Translations under genes and position numbers: made by a program
Notes under the pieces: model-generated
What the model was told of the DNA's origin: nothing
Database searches by the model: none
Seen by the model: only the letters and a program-made list of their open reading frames with translations
Shown: positions 53,398-61,474 of the stretch, piece after piece
Numbering within the stretch: the stretch's first letter is position 1
Layout of the letters: the number at the start of each line of letters is the position of its first letter
Assembly: GCA_947085425.1 (NCBI GenBank)
Contig: CAMTWK010000010.1
Coordinates: 1-64,000 of the forward strand
Source of the DNA: UKL13-2 sp947085425
Lineage (GTDB): Bacteria > Pseudomonadota > Gammaproteobacteria > Burkholderiales > Usitatibacteraceae
Direction: 5' to 3'
Length of the DNA: 64,000 bases

Positions 53398-56136
53398 GTG
53401 AAACACAACCCTGATTCCAGCCACCCGCCCCACGCCGGACACGGCAGCATGACAGACCGCCAATTGGCGCGATTGTTTCGTGGCTCACGCTACGCCGCAC
53501 AAATCCTGCGCAAACACCCGGATTGGCAGACTTGGTTGGCGCAAGCCAGCCAGCAATCCGCCGTCAAAACCGTCGCCGAACTGCCGGATCCACTGGCAAA
53601 TACCGTCGAAGATCTCGACCGCAGCCTGCGCATCAACCGCCAACAACTGATGCTCGCCATCCTGTTTCGTGACCTGAATCAACTTGCCGACCTCAACGAG
53701 GTGGTCTCGGCCGTTTCCAATTTTGCCGACTATGCCACCCGCGCGGCGGTATTGTTTCATCACACCGCACTGTGCAAGCAGTTTGGACTGAGCAATGAAT
53801 TGATGCAGTCACACCTGAGTGATCTGGTGGTGATTGGCATGGGCAAACTCGGTGGCGACGAATTAAACGTCTCGAGCGACATTGATTTGATATATGTCCA
53901 CGCCGAAGACGGCGAGGCCAATGCACACAAAAGCTGGCATGAATTTCACAGCCAGCTCGGCCAGCGGGTGATGCGTTCCATCGACCACGCCGACGCCAAC
54001 GGATTTGTGTTTCGGGTTGATATGCGCCTGCGGCCGTTTGGCGCCAGCGCCCCGCTGGTCACCTCCCTTGCCGGACTCGATGACTATTTCCGCAAACACG
54101 CCCGTCCGTGGGAGCGTTACGCCTGGCTCAAAGGCCGCGCCCTGACCGGCCAAACGGCCAATATCGCCGCCGTCGATGCGCTGGTCAAACCGTTCGTGTT
54201 TCGTCGTTACCACGACTACGCGGCGATCGATGAAATGCGCTCGTTACACGGCCAGATTCGCGCCGAGGCAACCAAACGCGGCAAACACGATGACATCAAA
54301 GTCGGATCGGGCGGCATTCGTGAAATCGAATTCGTCGCACAAATGCATCAACTCATTCGCGGCGGTCGTGATCACAAATTGCAGACCCGCTCGACCCGCG
54401 GCGCGCTCGATGAAATCGCCCGGCAGCAGATTATGTCGACGCGTCAGGTGAATCAATTACAAGCCGCTTATTTGTTCCTGCGCAATCTTGAACATCGTCT
54501 GCAATATCTCGACGACGCACAAACACAAATGTTGCCGACAAACCCGGACGATCAGCAACGGGTTGCCGAAGCCATGTTGTTCGCCGATTGGCCGGCGTTT
54601 TTGCTTGCGCTCGATGCCCATCGGGCGTTGGTGACCAATGAATTTGAATCCATATTCGGTGATACACGCGCCAATGGAGTCAAAGCACCAGCAACCACGC
54701 CCACTTCCGGACAAAACAGCCCGGAAAGCACCGCTGATATTGCACTTTTCAATGTGGACGCGCAGCCGGAAATTACCCGTCGTTTGACCGTGTGGACAAG
54801 CAGCAATCGCATGGCAAACCTGTCGCCAAAGTTACGTGATCGGCTGATGACGCTGATCCCGATTGCCATGCGTGCATGTGCGGCGGTCGATCCGTCGACC
54901 TTGACCTTGTTTCGCGTCTGGAATTTACTCGAAGCCGTCGACAAGCGTGAAACCTATCTGGCGCTGCTCATTGAGTTTCCCAACTCCCTCAGCCGCGTCG
55001 TGCGTATCGCCAGCAAAAGTGCCTGGGCAGCCGATTTTTTGCGATTACATCCGGTGTTGTTACACGAATTGGTGCAACCCCCTGCTGCGCAATCGGGACT
55101 TGATTGGCCGGCTGAACGCGCCGCACTACAGGCTGCCTGCGACGCCGCCGACGGCGATGTCGAACAGCAATATGAATTATTGCGGCACGCCAAACAGGTT
55201 GCCACCCTCAAACTCAACATCAACGACATCGAAGGCCGCTTGAGTGTCATGTCGTTATCGGATGAATTAAGCGCACTCGCCGACATGTTGCTCGACATCA
55301 CCCTGGTGCTGGCATGGCGGTCATTGTGCCCTTCATTTGGCTTGGAAAAACCCACCGGTTGGTCGCCCCCCAATGGTTTTGCCATTATCGGATACGGCAA
55401 ACTTGGCAGCAAAGAATTGGGCTACGCATCGGATCTCGACCTGGTGTTTATCTATGACGATGCCGTCAAACGCGGTGGTGAACTCTTTTCCAAACTGGCA
55501 CAACGATTGAGCAGTTGGCTCAACACCATGACCACCGGCGGAGTGTTGTACGAAACCGATTTGCGACTGCGCCCGGACGGTGCGTCCGGTCTGCTGGTAT
55601 CCAGTCTTGACGCCTTTCGCGATTACCAAATGAAACGCGCCTGGACCTGGGAGCATCAGGCCCTCACCCGTGCCCGCTGGTGTGCCGGTGACCGCGCCCT
55701 GGCCGCGCCGTTCGACGTCATTCGCGAACAGGTTCTCACCCATTCCGACATCAGCACACTCAAAACGAAAATCATCGAGATGCGCGAAAAAATGCGCGCC
55801 GAGAAAAAAGACCGGGTTGATGCCGTCAATCTCAAACATACCCGTGGCGGCATTGTTGATGTGGAATTCATCGTGCAATTTTTGATCCTCGCCTACTCGC
55901 GCGAACATCCTGAATTCCTCCGCAACCTCGGCAACTTTGCCCTGCTCAGCAGCGCCGCCGCCCTTGGCATTATCGATGAAGACCTCGCCGCGATTGTCGG
56001 CAAAAGCTACCTGGCCTATCGCGAACGCCAACACCGAGCACGCACCAACAATGAAACTGAGACGTGGGTGGGGCTCAACGATTTTGCAGAGGAGCGGCAA
56101 GCGGTGACAGCGGTGTGGCGGGCGTTGTTTGGTTAA
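53398..56136 (+). CDS. glnE: Bifunctional glutamine synthetase adenylyltransferase/deadenylase
   Basis: 912 residues. Two nucleotidyltransferase cores: the deadenylylase at about 140-280 (GMGKLGGDELNVSSDIDLIY; RVDMRLRPFG) and the adenylyltransferase at about 660-800 (IGYGKLGSKELGYASDLDLV; YETDLRLRPDGASGLL). It switches glutamine synthetase off and on by AMP transfer to a Tyr, under PII control. The start is GTG at 53398; an ATG at 53449 is an alternative and neither has a clear ribosome site. It ends 4 bp into the convergent ABC permease gene. Confidence 0.95.
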   Translation: MKHNPDSSHPPHAGHGSMTDRQLARLFRGSRYAAQILRKHPDWQTWLAQASQQSAVKTVAELPDPLANTVEDLDRSLRINRQQLMLAILFRDLNQLADLNEVVSAVSNFADYATRAAVLFHHTALCKQFGLSNELMQSHLSDLVVIGMGKLGGDELNVSSDIDLIYVHAEDGEANAHKSWHEFHSQLGQRVMRSIDHADANGFVFRVDMRLRPFGASAPLVTSLAGLDDYFRKHARPWERYAWLKGRALTGQTANIAAVDALVKPFVFRRYHDYAAIDEMRSLHGQIRAEATKRGKHDDIKVGSGGIREIEFVAQMHQLIRGGRDHKLQTRSTRGALDEIARQQIMSTRQVNQLQAAYLFLRNLEHRLQYLDDAQTQMLPTNPDDQQRVAEAMLFADWPAFLLALDAHRALVTNEFESIFGDTRANGVKAPATTPTSGQNSPESTADIALFNVDAQPEITRRLTVWTSSNRMANLSPKLRDRLMTLIPIAMRACAAVDPSTLTLFRVWNLLEAVDKRETYLALLIEFPNSLSRVVRIASKSAWAADFLRLHPVLLHELVQPPAAQSGLDWPAERAALQAACDAADGDVEQQYELLRHAKQVATLKLNINDIEGRLSVMSLSDELSALADMLLDITLVLAWRSLCPSFGLEKPTGWSPPNGFAIIGYGKLGSKELGYASDLDLVFIYDDAVKRGGELFSKLAQRLSSWLNTMTTGGVLYETDLRLRPDGASGLLVSSLDAFRDYQMKRAWTWEHQALTRARWCAGDRALAAPFDVIREQVLTHSDISTLKTKIIEMREKMRAEKKDRVDAVNLKHTRGGIVDVEFIVQFLILAYSREHPEFLRNLGNFALLSSAAALGIIDEDLAAIVGKSYLAYRERQHRARTNNETETWVGLNDFAEERQAVTAVWRALFG

Positions 56137-57755
56137 TCAACCGCGTTGCCCGCGGGCAGTGATTTTGGATAACGCAAAAATTGCCGGTATCGCCAGGCCG
56201 CCAGCATGGTGATGCCCAAAAACGCAGCCGGCGGAAACCAGCCTGGTGAATAACTTGATGAAAATGTCAGCGTGACCAGCACATTCGGCAACATGATCAG
56301 CGTGACCCAAAACGCCATTACCAAACCGAGGTCGATTGATTTCATGCGCGCGTGGCAACGCAACACTGCCGCCAACAAAACCACCCCGGTGGCCACCATA
56401 GTCAACATGAATTTGCCCACAATAACGACATCAATTTTGTACACGATCGCAAAAATGGCCATCATCACCATGCCCAGCACCGTTGCCACCATGCAATATT
56501 TCGCAAAATGCCACGCCACTTGCCGGTTCAGCGATACTGGCGCCGGCCAGCGTGGTGTCAAACTCAACATTTGATGTTCCGCACGCACGCGGTAAGTGGC
56601 ACGGATCAATGCGCTGGGCAGCAGCACCGCATTGGGAATAAATATAATGGCAAACAACATGGACATAGCCCCTCTGTCTCCATCCGGCACAGACAACATG
56701 AACAAAAAGCCCCCGCCCAACAGCAGCCAGAGCATAGCCAGCCAGCACAACGTGCTCCAATGCAACATGCGTCCGAACGTAAATTGCATTAACCGTCCAA
56801 AGTCATAGGGCGCCCCGAGCGCACGCGACAAAAAATAATCAAATCCCGGCAGCCACTGCCAGCCGACTTTGCCAAACCATGGCCAAGTGGCCACGCCCCA
56901 GCCAGAAGGTGTCACCTCGGCCCTGCGTGACAACGCCCGATCCGTCGCCGAGCCGACCATACCAACCAGCAGCAAACAAAAAAAAGCTGCCGCCGATACC
57001 AAATATAAGCTGGTCTGCGAGGTGGCCGTATAGACCAATTGCAATGGATCAAGTACCACCATGCCAAAAATTCGTGTGTTGAACATCATGGTGCCTACCC
57101 ACAGCAGCCACAACACCAGGCCAACAATCGGCAAGACCCGCACCAGTCCAATCACAGCGAGCATGCCCGCCATCATCGCCCAGCCAGCGACGGCATGGTC
57201 GAGCATCAACCCAGCGGAAAAATTTGCGCCGAGCAGCGATGTGCCAGCCATGCCCTGCCAAACGGCGGCACACAATATGACCATTGAGACAAAGCCCGTG
57301 GCGGCGAAGCGTTGGCGCTGGTTTGGCAGGGACGCGGCGGCAAGCATACAAAATACCGCCAGAAAAAACCATTGCACCAAAAAGAAAAATGTCACCAACA
57401 ACAGCGCCGTCAACACCCAGGCAAGAGACATTAACCAGACCGTCTCACGCCGCAAATTGGGCACCAGCCGCATGTTCTGTGGGGTGGACATGGCGTACAT
57501 GGCCGACACAAACTGAAACCACCACACCACCAATATTCCGACGGAAACAATTGTCAGCGCGTTGATTACACTGGCCGCTGTTCCCCATAGCAATATGGCG
57601 ATCAATACTGACAACACCGCCACACCAAGATAAACACGCAACCACGTCAAACCAAGCGTATGGCCAACCTGATAATTCACCCGCATCGACGACAACATCT
57701 CCATCATCCGGCCACCAAGCCGCACGACAGTGTCGCTTGCGACGGCGGCATTCAT
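56133..57755 (-). CDS. ABC transporter membrane protein of the YtrA-type cassette
   Basis: 540 residues with about 12 strongly hydrophobic helices and little else recognisable, e.g. LRVYLGVAVLSVLIAILLWG, VLTALLLVTFFFLVQWFFLA, CMVATVLGMVMMAIFAIVYK. Not a typical ABC2 permease by motif, but it overlaps the ATPase gene by ATGA and must be its partner. Last gene of the gntR-ATPase-permease unit; substrate unknown. Confidence 0.7.
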   Translation of the reverse strand: MNAAVASDTVVRLGGRMMEMLSSMRVNYQVGHTLGLTWLRVYLGVAVLSVLIAILLWGTAASVINALTIVSVGILVVWWFQFVSAMYAMSTPQNMRLVPNLRRETVWLMSLAWVLTALLLVTFFFLVQWFFLAVFCMLAAASLPNQRQRFAATGFVSMVILCAAVWQGMAGTSLLGANFSAGLMLDHAVAGWAMMAGMLAVIGLVRVLPIVGLVLWLLWVGTMMFNTRIFGMVVLDPLQLVYTATSQTSLYLVSAAAFFCLLLVGMVGSATDRALSRRAEVTPSGWGVATWPWFGKVGWQWLPGFDYFLSRALGAPYDFGRLMQFTFGRMLHWSTLCWLAMLWLLLGGGFLFMLSVPDGDRGAMSMLFAIIFIPNAVLLPSALIRATYRVRAEHQMLSLTPRWPAPVSLNRQVAWHFAKYCMVATVLGMVMMAIFAIVYKIDVVIVGKFMLTMVATGVVLLAAVLRCHARMKSIDLGLVMAFWVTLIMLPNVLVTLTFSSSYSPGWFPPAAFLGITMLAAWRYRQFLRYPKSLPAGNAVD

Positions 57756-58618
57756 GCCGTCACCTCAATAAAAAAATCCTCCAGCGACATGTGCTCGATG
57801 GTGATTTCCGGGTGTTGCACACGCAGTTGCGCCTGCTCAGCGGCGGGTATACGGGCAACGGCGGTGGCAGTCACCCCATGCACGACCAAATTCGTCAACA
57901 GATACGCCTGCAATTTTTTGAGGGATGGTTCGGTTCCCGTCAGACGCACGGCTTCCGCCGAGAGTGTATCCAGCTCGGCCTGCAACAAAATTTTGCCGGA
58001 CTTCATCATCGCCACATCCACCGCCACCCGCTCCAGATCCGTCAGGATATGGGTGGAAAACAGCACGGTGGCATTGCGTGCGATGACGCTGTCCACCAGC
58101 TCACGCAAAAAATCACGTCGGCCGGCCGGATCAAGACTGGCGACCGGCTCATCGAGTATCAGTACATCCGGCTCGTGCGCCAGCGCACGGATGATCGCCA
58201 GACGCTGTTTTTCGCCACCGGACAACCGGCTGATCAGCGTTGTCCGTGAAATCGACCAGCGATCCAGCAATGCATTGGTCTTGTTGTCATTCCACACTGG
58301 GTAAAACGCCTTGAAAAACGACAGCATTTGCGGGGCGGTCATCCAGCCGAACAAATCGGTTTGTTGCGGCACATAACCTAAGCGCCCACGCGTGGCTTGG
58401 CTCAATGCATTCGGGTCATCACCACACAAGGCAATGGTGCCAGCCTGGATGCCGCGCAAGCCCAGCACACACTCCATCAGCGTGCTTTTGCCCGCGCCAT
58501 TGCGCCCCAGCAAGCCAACAATCTTGCCGGAGGCGAGGGAAAAATCGAGCCGGTTCAGCGCCAATTTTCCGGTGAATGATTTCACCACGGACTGCATTTC
58601 GATAATGTTGGTATTCAT
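57752..58618 (-). CDS. ABC transporter ATP-binding protein
   Basis: 288 residues. Walker A GRNGAGKSTLME, signature SRLSGGEKQRL, Walker B DVLILDEPVASLDP and H-loop FSTHILTDLERV; a Q-loop is seen in YVPQQTDLFGWM. The long C-terminal extension (about 215-288) fits the bacitracin/CcmA/YtrB-like exporter ATPases. ATGA overlaps both neighbours, and its expression is presumably controlled by the upstream GntR protein. Confidence 0.93.
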   Translation of the reverse strand: MNTNIIEMQSVVKSFTGKLALNRLDFSLASGKIVGLLGRNGAGKSTLMECVLGLRGIQAGTIALCGDDPNALSQATRGRLGYVPQQTDLFGWMTAPQMLSFFKAFYPVWNDNKTNALLDRWSISRTTLISRLSGGEKQRLAIIRALAHEPDVLILDEPVASLDPAGRRDFLRELVDSVIARNATVLFSTHILTDLERVAVDVAMMKSGKILLQAELDTLSAEAVRLTGTEPSLKKLQAYLLTNLVVHGVTATAVARIPAAEQAQLRVQHPEITIEHMSLEDFFIEVTA

Positions 58619-59031
58619 TTTTTATCCCTGAGAATTTTGTCAAACAGTCGCACTGCCGTGTCGCGGTCAATTTCCAGTTGTGCCGCTTCTTCGGCGGCGC
58701 GCTGCAACACCGGCCGCAGCAAATTCAGACGCTCCGATTTCAACAGCCGTTGCGGCTGGTGCAGAGCCACCACCATGCCCAACCCGCGCTGCCGCGCCAA
58801 CACGCCCTGTGTTTCCAACAAGCTGTAGGCCTTGGAAACGGTCATCGGGTTTATCACCAGCGCATGGGCAACATCCCGCACCGACGGCAACGCCTCACCC
58901 GCGGCCAGCCGCCCGCCGGCCACCATGCGTGTGATCTGCTCGACTAGCTGCATATAGATCGGCACACCCGCCTGAGGAGTGACGGTGAACAGCACGGGTG
59001 GAGCGTTTTGGGAAGGTGGGGGCGGCGACAT
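58615..59031 (-). CDS. YtrA-subfamily GntR regulator
   Basis: 138 residues. Winged HTH at about 20-90 (GVPIYMQLVEQITRMVAGGR, LPSVRDVAHALVINPMTVSK, LETQGVLARQRG) and only a short C-terminal helical tail. This is the YtrA subclass of GntR, usually a repressor of an ABC operon it heads. The palindrome 30 bp upstream of its start is the likely operator. Coupled to the ATPase gene by overlap. Confidence 0.92.
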   Translation of the reverse strand: MSPPPPSQNAPPVLFTVTPQAGVPIYMQLVEQITRMVAGGRLAAGEALPSVRDVAHALVINPMTVSKAYSLLETQGVLARQRGLGMVVALHQPQRLLKSERLNLLRPVLQRAAEEAAQLEIDRDTAVRLFDKILRDKK

Positions 59032-59060
59032 GTTTCCGGCAAATAGGGTTTAATGCATTA

Positions 59061-59082
59061 GTGTATTACTACAATAATACAC
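59061..59082 (-). promoter_or_regulatory. Probable GntR operator
   Basis: Perfect palindrome GTGTATTA-CTACAA-TAATACAC, 30 bp before the gntR ATG. YtrA-type regulators bind GTGTA-N-TACAC palindromes in their own promoters, so this is the expected autoregulatory site. Confidence 0.75.
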
Positions 59083-59361
59083 ATACACTACGGAGTCAAG
59101 CATCCATGAATTATTTTTTGGAAAGGTTGACCGCCACCACAAAACGCAATGAGATTCCTCGTCGCCCAACAGCAGGCTCTGTCCGAACGACGGGTTTACT
59201 GAGGGACATCAAAAAATCACGTCACCCCGACCGGCAGGTTGTGGGGAATCCGATCCGACTGGCACAAGGCGATTGCGCTGCCGCCAAATATTAGGCCGCA
59301 TTGCCAGTAAAATAGCCCCGGCCCGGCAGCAACTATTGTCACCAAAAATTTCGGAGAACCC
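59083..59361. other. Spacer upstream of the cyclophilin gene
   Basis: About 280 bp. An open frame at 59106-59294 (62 codons, MNYFLERLTATTKRNE...) starts 10 nt after a GGAG and directly after the GntR palindrome, so a divergent regulated small gene is conceivable, but its composition is not protein-like. Nothing else recognised. Confidence 0.3.
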
Positions 59362-61002
59362 ATGTTATTACTGCGCACTTGTCACACTGTCTGCAACCTG
59401 CTGTTGGTTTCGCTGCTGCTGATGGGCGCACACGCCCACGCCACCATCGTGTCATTGCAAACCTCGCAGGGCGTGATTGAAATCCAGTTGTATGATCAAG
59501 CCGCGCCAATCACCGTCAGCAATTTTTTGGCGTATGTCCGCAGCGGTGCCTATAACGACTCATTGATTCATCGCAGTGTGCCGGGGTTCGTCATTCAGGG
59601 CGGCGGCTTCTTCTGGAACAACACCACCAGCAAAGTGTTAGAGATCCCGTCGCGTGGTCCGATCAAAAATGAATTCAGCGCCACCCGCTCCAATCTGCGC
59701 GGCACCATCGCCATGGCCAAATTCGGCGGCGACCCGGACAGCGCCACTTCACAGTGGTTTATCAATCTGGCCGACAACGCGTCCACTCTCGACGGACAAA
59801 ACGGTGGCTTTACCGTCTTCGGTCGGGTTGCCGCCGCCAGCATGGCGGTGGTCGATGCCATCGCCGCATTACCGATTGTCAACGAAGGCAGCCCGTTTGA
59901 TACCCTGCCGGTCACCAGCCGACGCACCGGCGACTTTTATGTCAAAGCCAATTTATCTTTGGTGCAATCCATTGCCATCAAGGCAGGCGCCGTTCCCGCC
60001 GGCGTGATCGATATCGACGGCAGCGGTCGGCAAAATATCGTTGTCCGCTCCACCAATGGCACACCACAAATGCGCGTCGGCCGTTTGCTCGGCAATCAAT
60101 TCCAATTCACCACACAAGACGATCCGGGCGCGAATTTCCGTCTGGCCGCAGTGGCGGATCTGGATGGCAATGGCAAATCCGATTTGGTGTTTATCAACAC
60201 CACCCAGGGCGAATTTGGTGACGTGCGCGTGTGGACGGACTTTCAGCGCAGCAGTGAACGACTGTGGCGTCAGGTGAAACAGGTATGGGATGTGCAGGTG
60301 GTCGGCGATCTGGACGGCGATGGCTATTCCGATCTGGTGTGGCGCTATTTGGCACCCGACCCACGCGACACCGGTGTGTCCTATGTTTGGTTTTACGACG
60401 GCGCAAACACACCGGTGGTGCGTAAACGTGGTGGCGCGCCACTCGACTGGACCCTGCTTGGTGCGGCCGATTTAAACGCCGATGGTGCCGCCGACATGGT
60501 ATACATCAGCCCGGCCAATGAAATCCGCGTGTTGATGGCGACCACCAACCGCACCTGCGCCAATCTTAGTGCCGGCACGGTTCCATCCGGCTATCGGGTG
60601 GTCAGCATGGCCGACTTTAGTGGCAACGGTCGCAGCAGTATTTTCATTCGCAATTTGGCCACCGGACAAAATGCGTTGTTAAGCCTCAATGCCACCGGGC
60701 TGGCGCTGCCCGCCTACACGGCCGATCCGCTCGACCCGAATGCGTCGTGCACCGCATCATCACTGACCCTCACCGTGCTGCCACTCGGTCTGGAGCAAAC
60801 CGATCCAACCTGGAAATTTTATGCGGCGGGTGACTTTAACGCCGACGGCCGCAGCGACATCGCCTGGCTCAAACCGGATGGAACCGTCACCTTGTGGTTG
60901 TTTAACACCGGCTTTCTGGCACCGACCGTTATTAACAATGCGGGTAGTGCCCCGGCTGGATTTACGGTCTATCAGCCCGGTGGCGGTGGTGCCAGTTATT
61001 GA
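59362..61002 (+). CDS. Secreted cyclophilin-type prolyl isomerase with FG-GAP-like module
   Basis: 546 residues. Signal peptide (LLLVSLLLMGAHAHA) and a cyclophilin domain at about 28-195: VSLQTSQGVIEIQLYDQAAP, HRSVPGFVIQGGGF, GTIAMAKFGGDPDSATSQWF and the INLADNASTLDG segment, so a PpiA-like peptidyl-prolyl isomerase. From about 210 to the end is the same beta-propeller-like module as in the protease at 28673-31225, with Asp-rich loops DLDGDGYSD, DLNADGAAD and DFNADGRSD and the Cys pair NRTCANLS/NASCTASS. GGAGAA site before the ATG. Secretion and surface placement are inferred. Confidence 0.88.
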   Translation: MLLLRTCHTVCNLLLVSLLLMGAHAHATIVSLQTSQGVIEIQLYDQAAPITVSNFLAYVRSGAYNDSLIHRSVPGFVIQGGGFFWNNTTSKVLEIPSRGPIKNEFSATRSNLRGTIAMAKFGGDPDSATSQWFINLADNASTLDGQNGGFTVFGRVAAASMAVVDAIAALPIVNEGSPFDTLPVTSRRTGDFYVKANLSLVQSIAIKAGAVPAGVIDIDGSGRQNIVVRSTNGTPQMRVGRLLGNQFQFTTQDDPGANFRLAAVADLDGNGKSDLVFINTTQGEFGDVRVWTDFQRSSERLWRQVKQVWDVQVVGDLDGDGYSDLVWRYLAPDPRDTGVSYVWFYDGANTPVVRKRGGAPLDWTLLGAADLNADGAADMVYISPANEIRVLMATTNRTCANLSAGTVPSGYRVVSMADFSGNGRSSIFIRNLATGQNALLSLNATGLALPAYTADPLDPNASCTASSLTLTVLPLGLEQTDPTWKFYAAGDFNADGRSDIAWLKPDGTVTLWLFNTGFLAPTVINNAGSAPAGFTVYQPGGGGASY

Positions 61003-61040
61003 CCGTTGCGGCCGCCATTGACACCCGCGACTGTGAGCGC

Positions 61041-61080
61041 CTGTTCACACTGATGAACAGCAATGAACAGCAATGAACAG
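61041..61080 (+). repeat. Tandem 10-mer and inverted repeat after the cyclophilin gene
   Basis: ATGAACAGCA occurs twice plus a partial third copy (61053-61080), and CTGTTCA-CACTGA-TGAACAG (61041-61060) forms a 7-bp stem. It lies 40 bp after the stop codon. Confidence 0.5.
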
Positions 61081-61118
61081 ATGTCCACTGTAACCATTGT
61101 TAACACCTGCATGCCCTA

Positions 61119-61157
61119 AAACTTGTCCGCAACTATTGTGTAATTGCGGACAAGTTT
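61119..61157. terminator. 14-bp hairpin downstream of the cyclophilin gene
   Basis: Perfect stem AAACTTGTCCGCAA / TTGCGGACAAGTTT with an 11-base loop. It is probably a terminator for the cyclophilin transcript, although the T-run comes only 15 bases later. Also suitable as a binding palindrome. Confidence 0.5.
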
Positions 61158-61329
61158 GCATACTTGCGCCTCTTTTTTTGGAAACACCATCATGATTGGT
61201 AAACCCTCGCAATTCTGAGGGTCCTGATACCCCTCACAGCAGCGACCAACACACCCATCAAATGGCTCGCCTATATCGCGTGTATTTCGTCGCTTAACGT
61301 AACCAATTGGCCATACCATTAAGGCAGCA

Positions 61330-61470
61330 ATGATTAAAAAATTGATCGAATCCATCAAAAACAAAGACGCCAAAGGACACCAAAATGTGGCGCTTGTCGG
61401 TGTTGCTTTTGTGGCCGCCTACATTGTTGCGACCGTTGCCGTGGTGTACGCGTTGTTTAAGTTTCTCTAA
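61330..61470 (+). CDS. Small single-pass membrane protein
   Basis: 46 residues: a basic amphipathic start (MIKKLIESIKNKDAKGHQ) and one hydrophobic helix (NVALVGVAFVAAYIVATVAV then VYALFKFL). An AAGG ribosome site lies 5 nt upstream of the ATG. Composition and start signal are protein-like, unlike the surrounding spacer. It ends 4 bp before the convergent recN stop. No family recognised; such peptides often modulate membrane proteins, but the role here is unknown. Confidence 0.6.
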   Translation: MIKKLIESIKNKDAKGHQNVALVGVAFVAAYIVATVAVVYALFKFL

Positions 61471-61474
61471 ACAA

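Noticed and set aside
59106..59294. 62-codon frame downstream of the GntR palindrome
   Set aside because: Composition is not protein-like; a regulated small gene cannot be excluded but is not supported.
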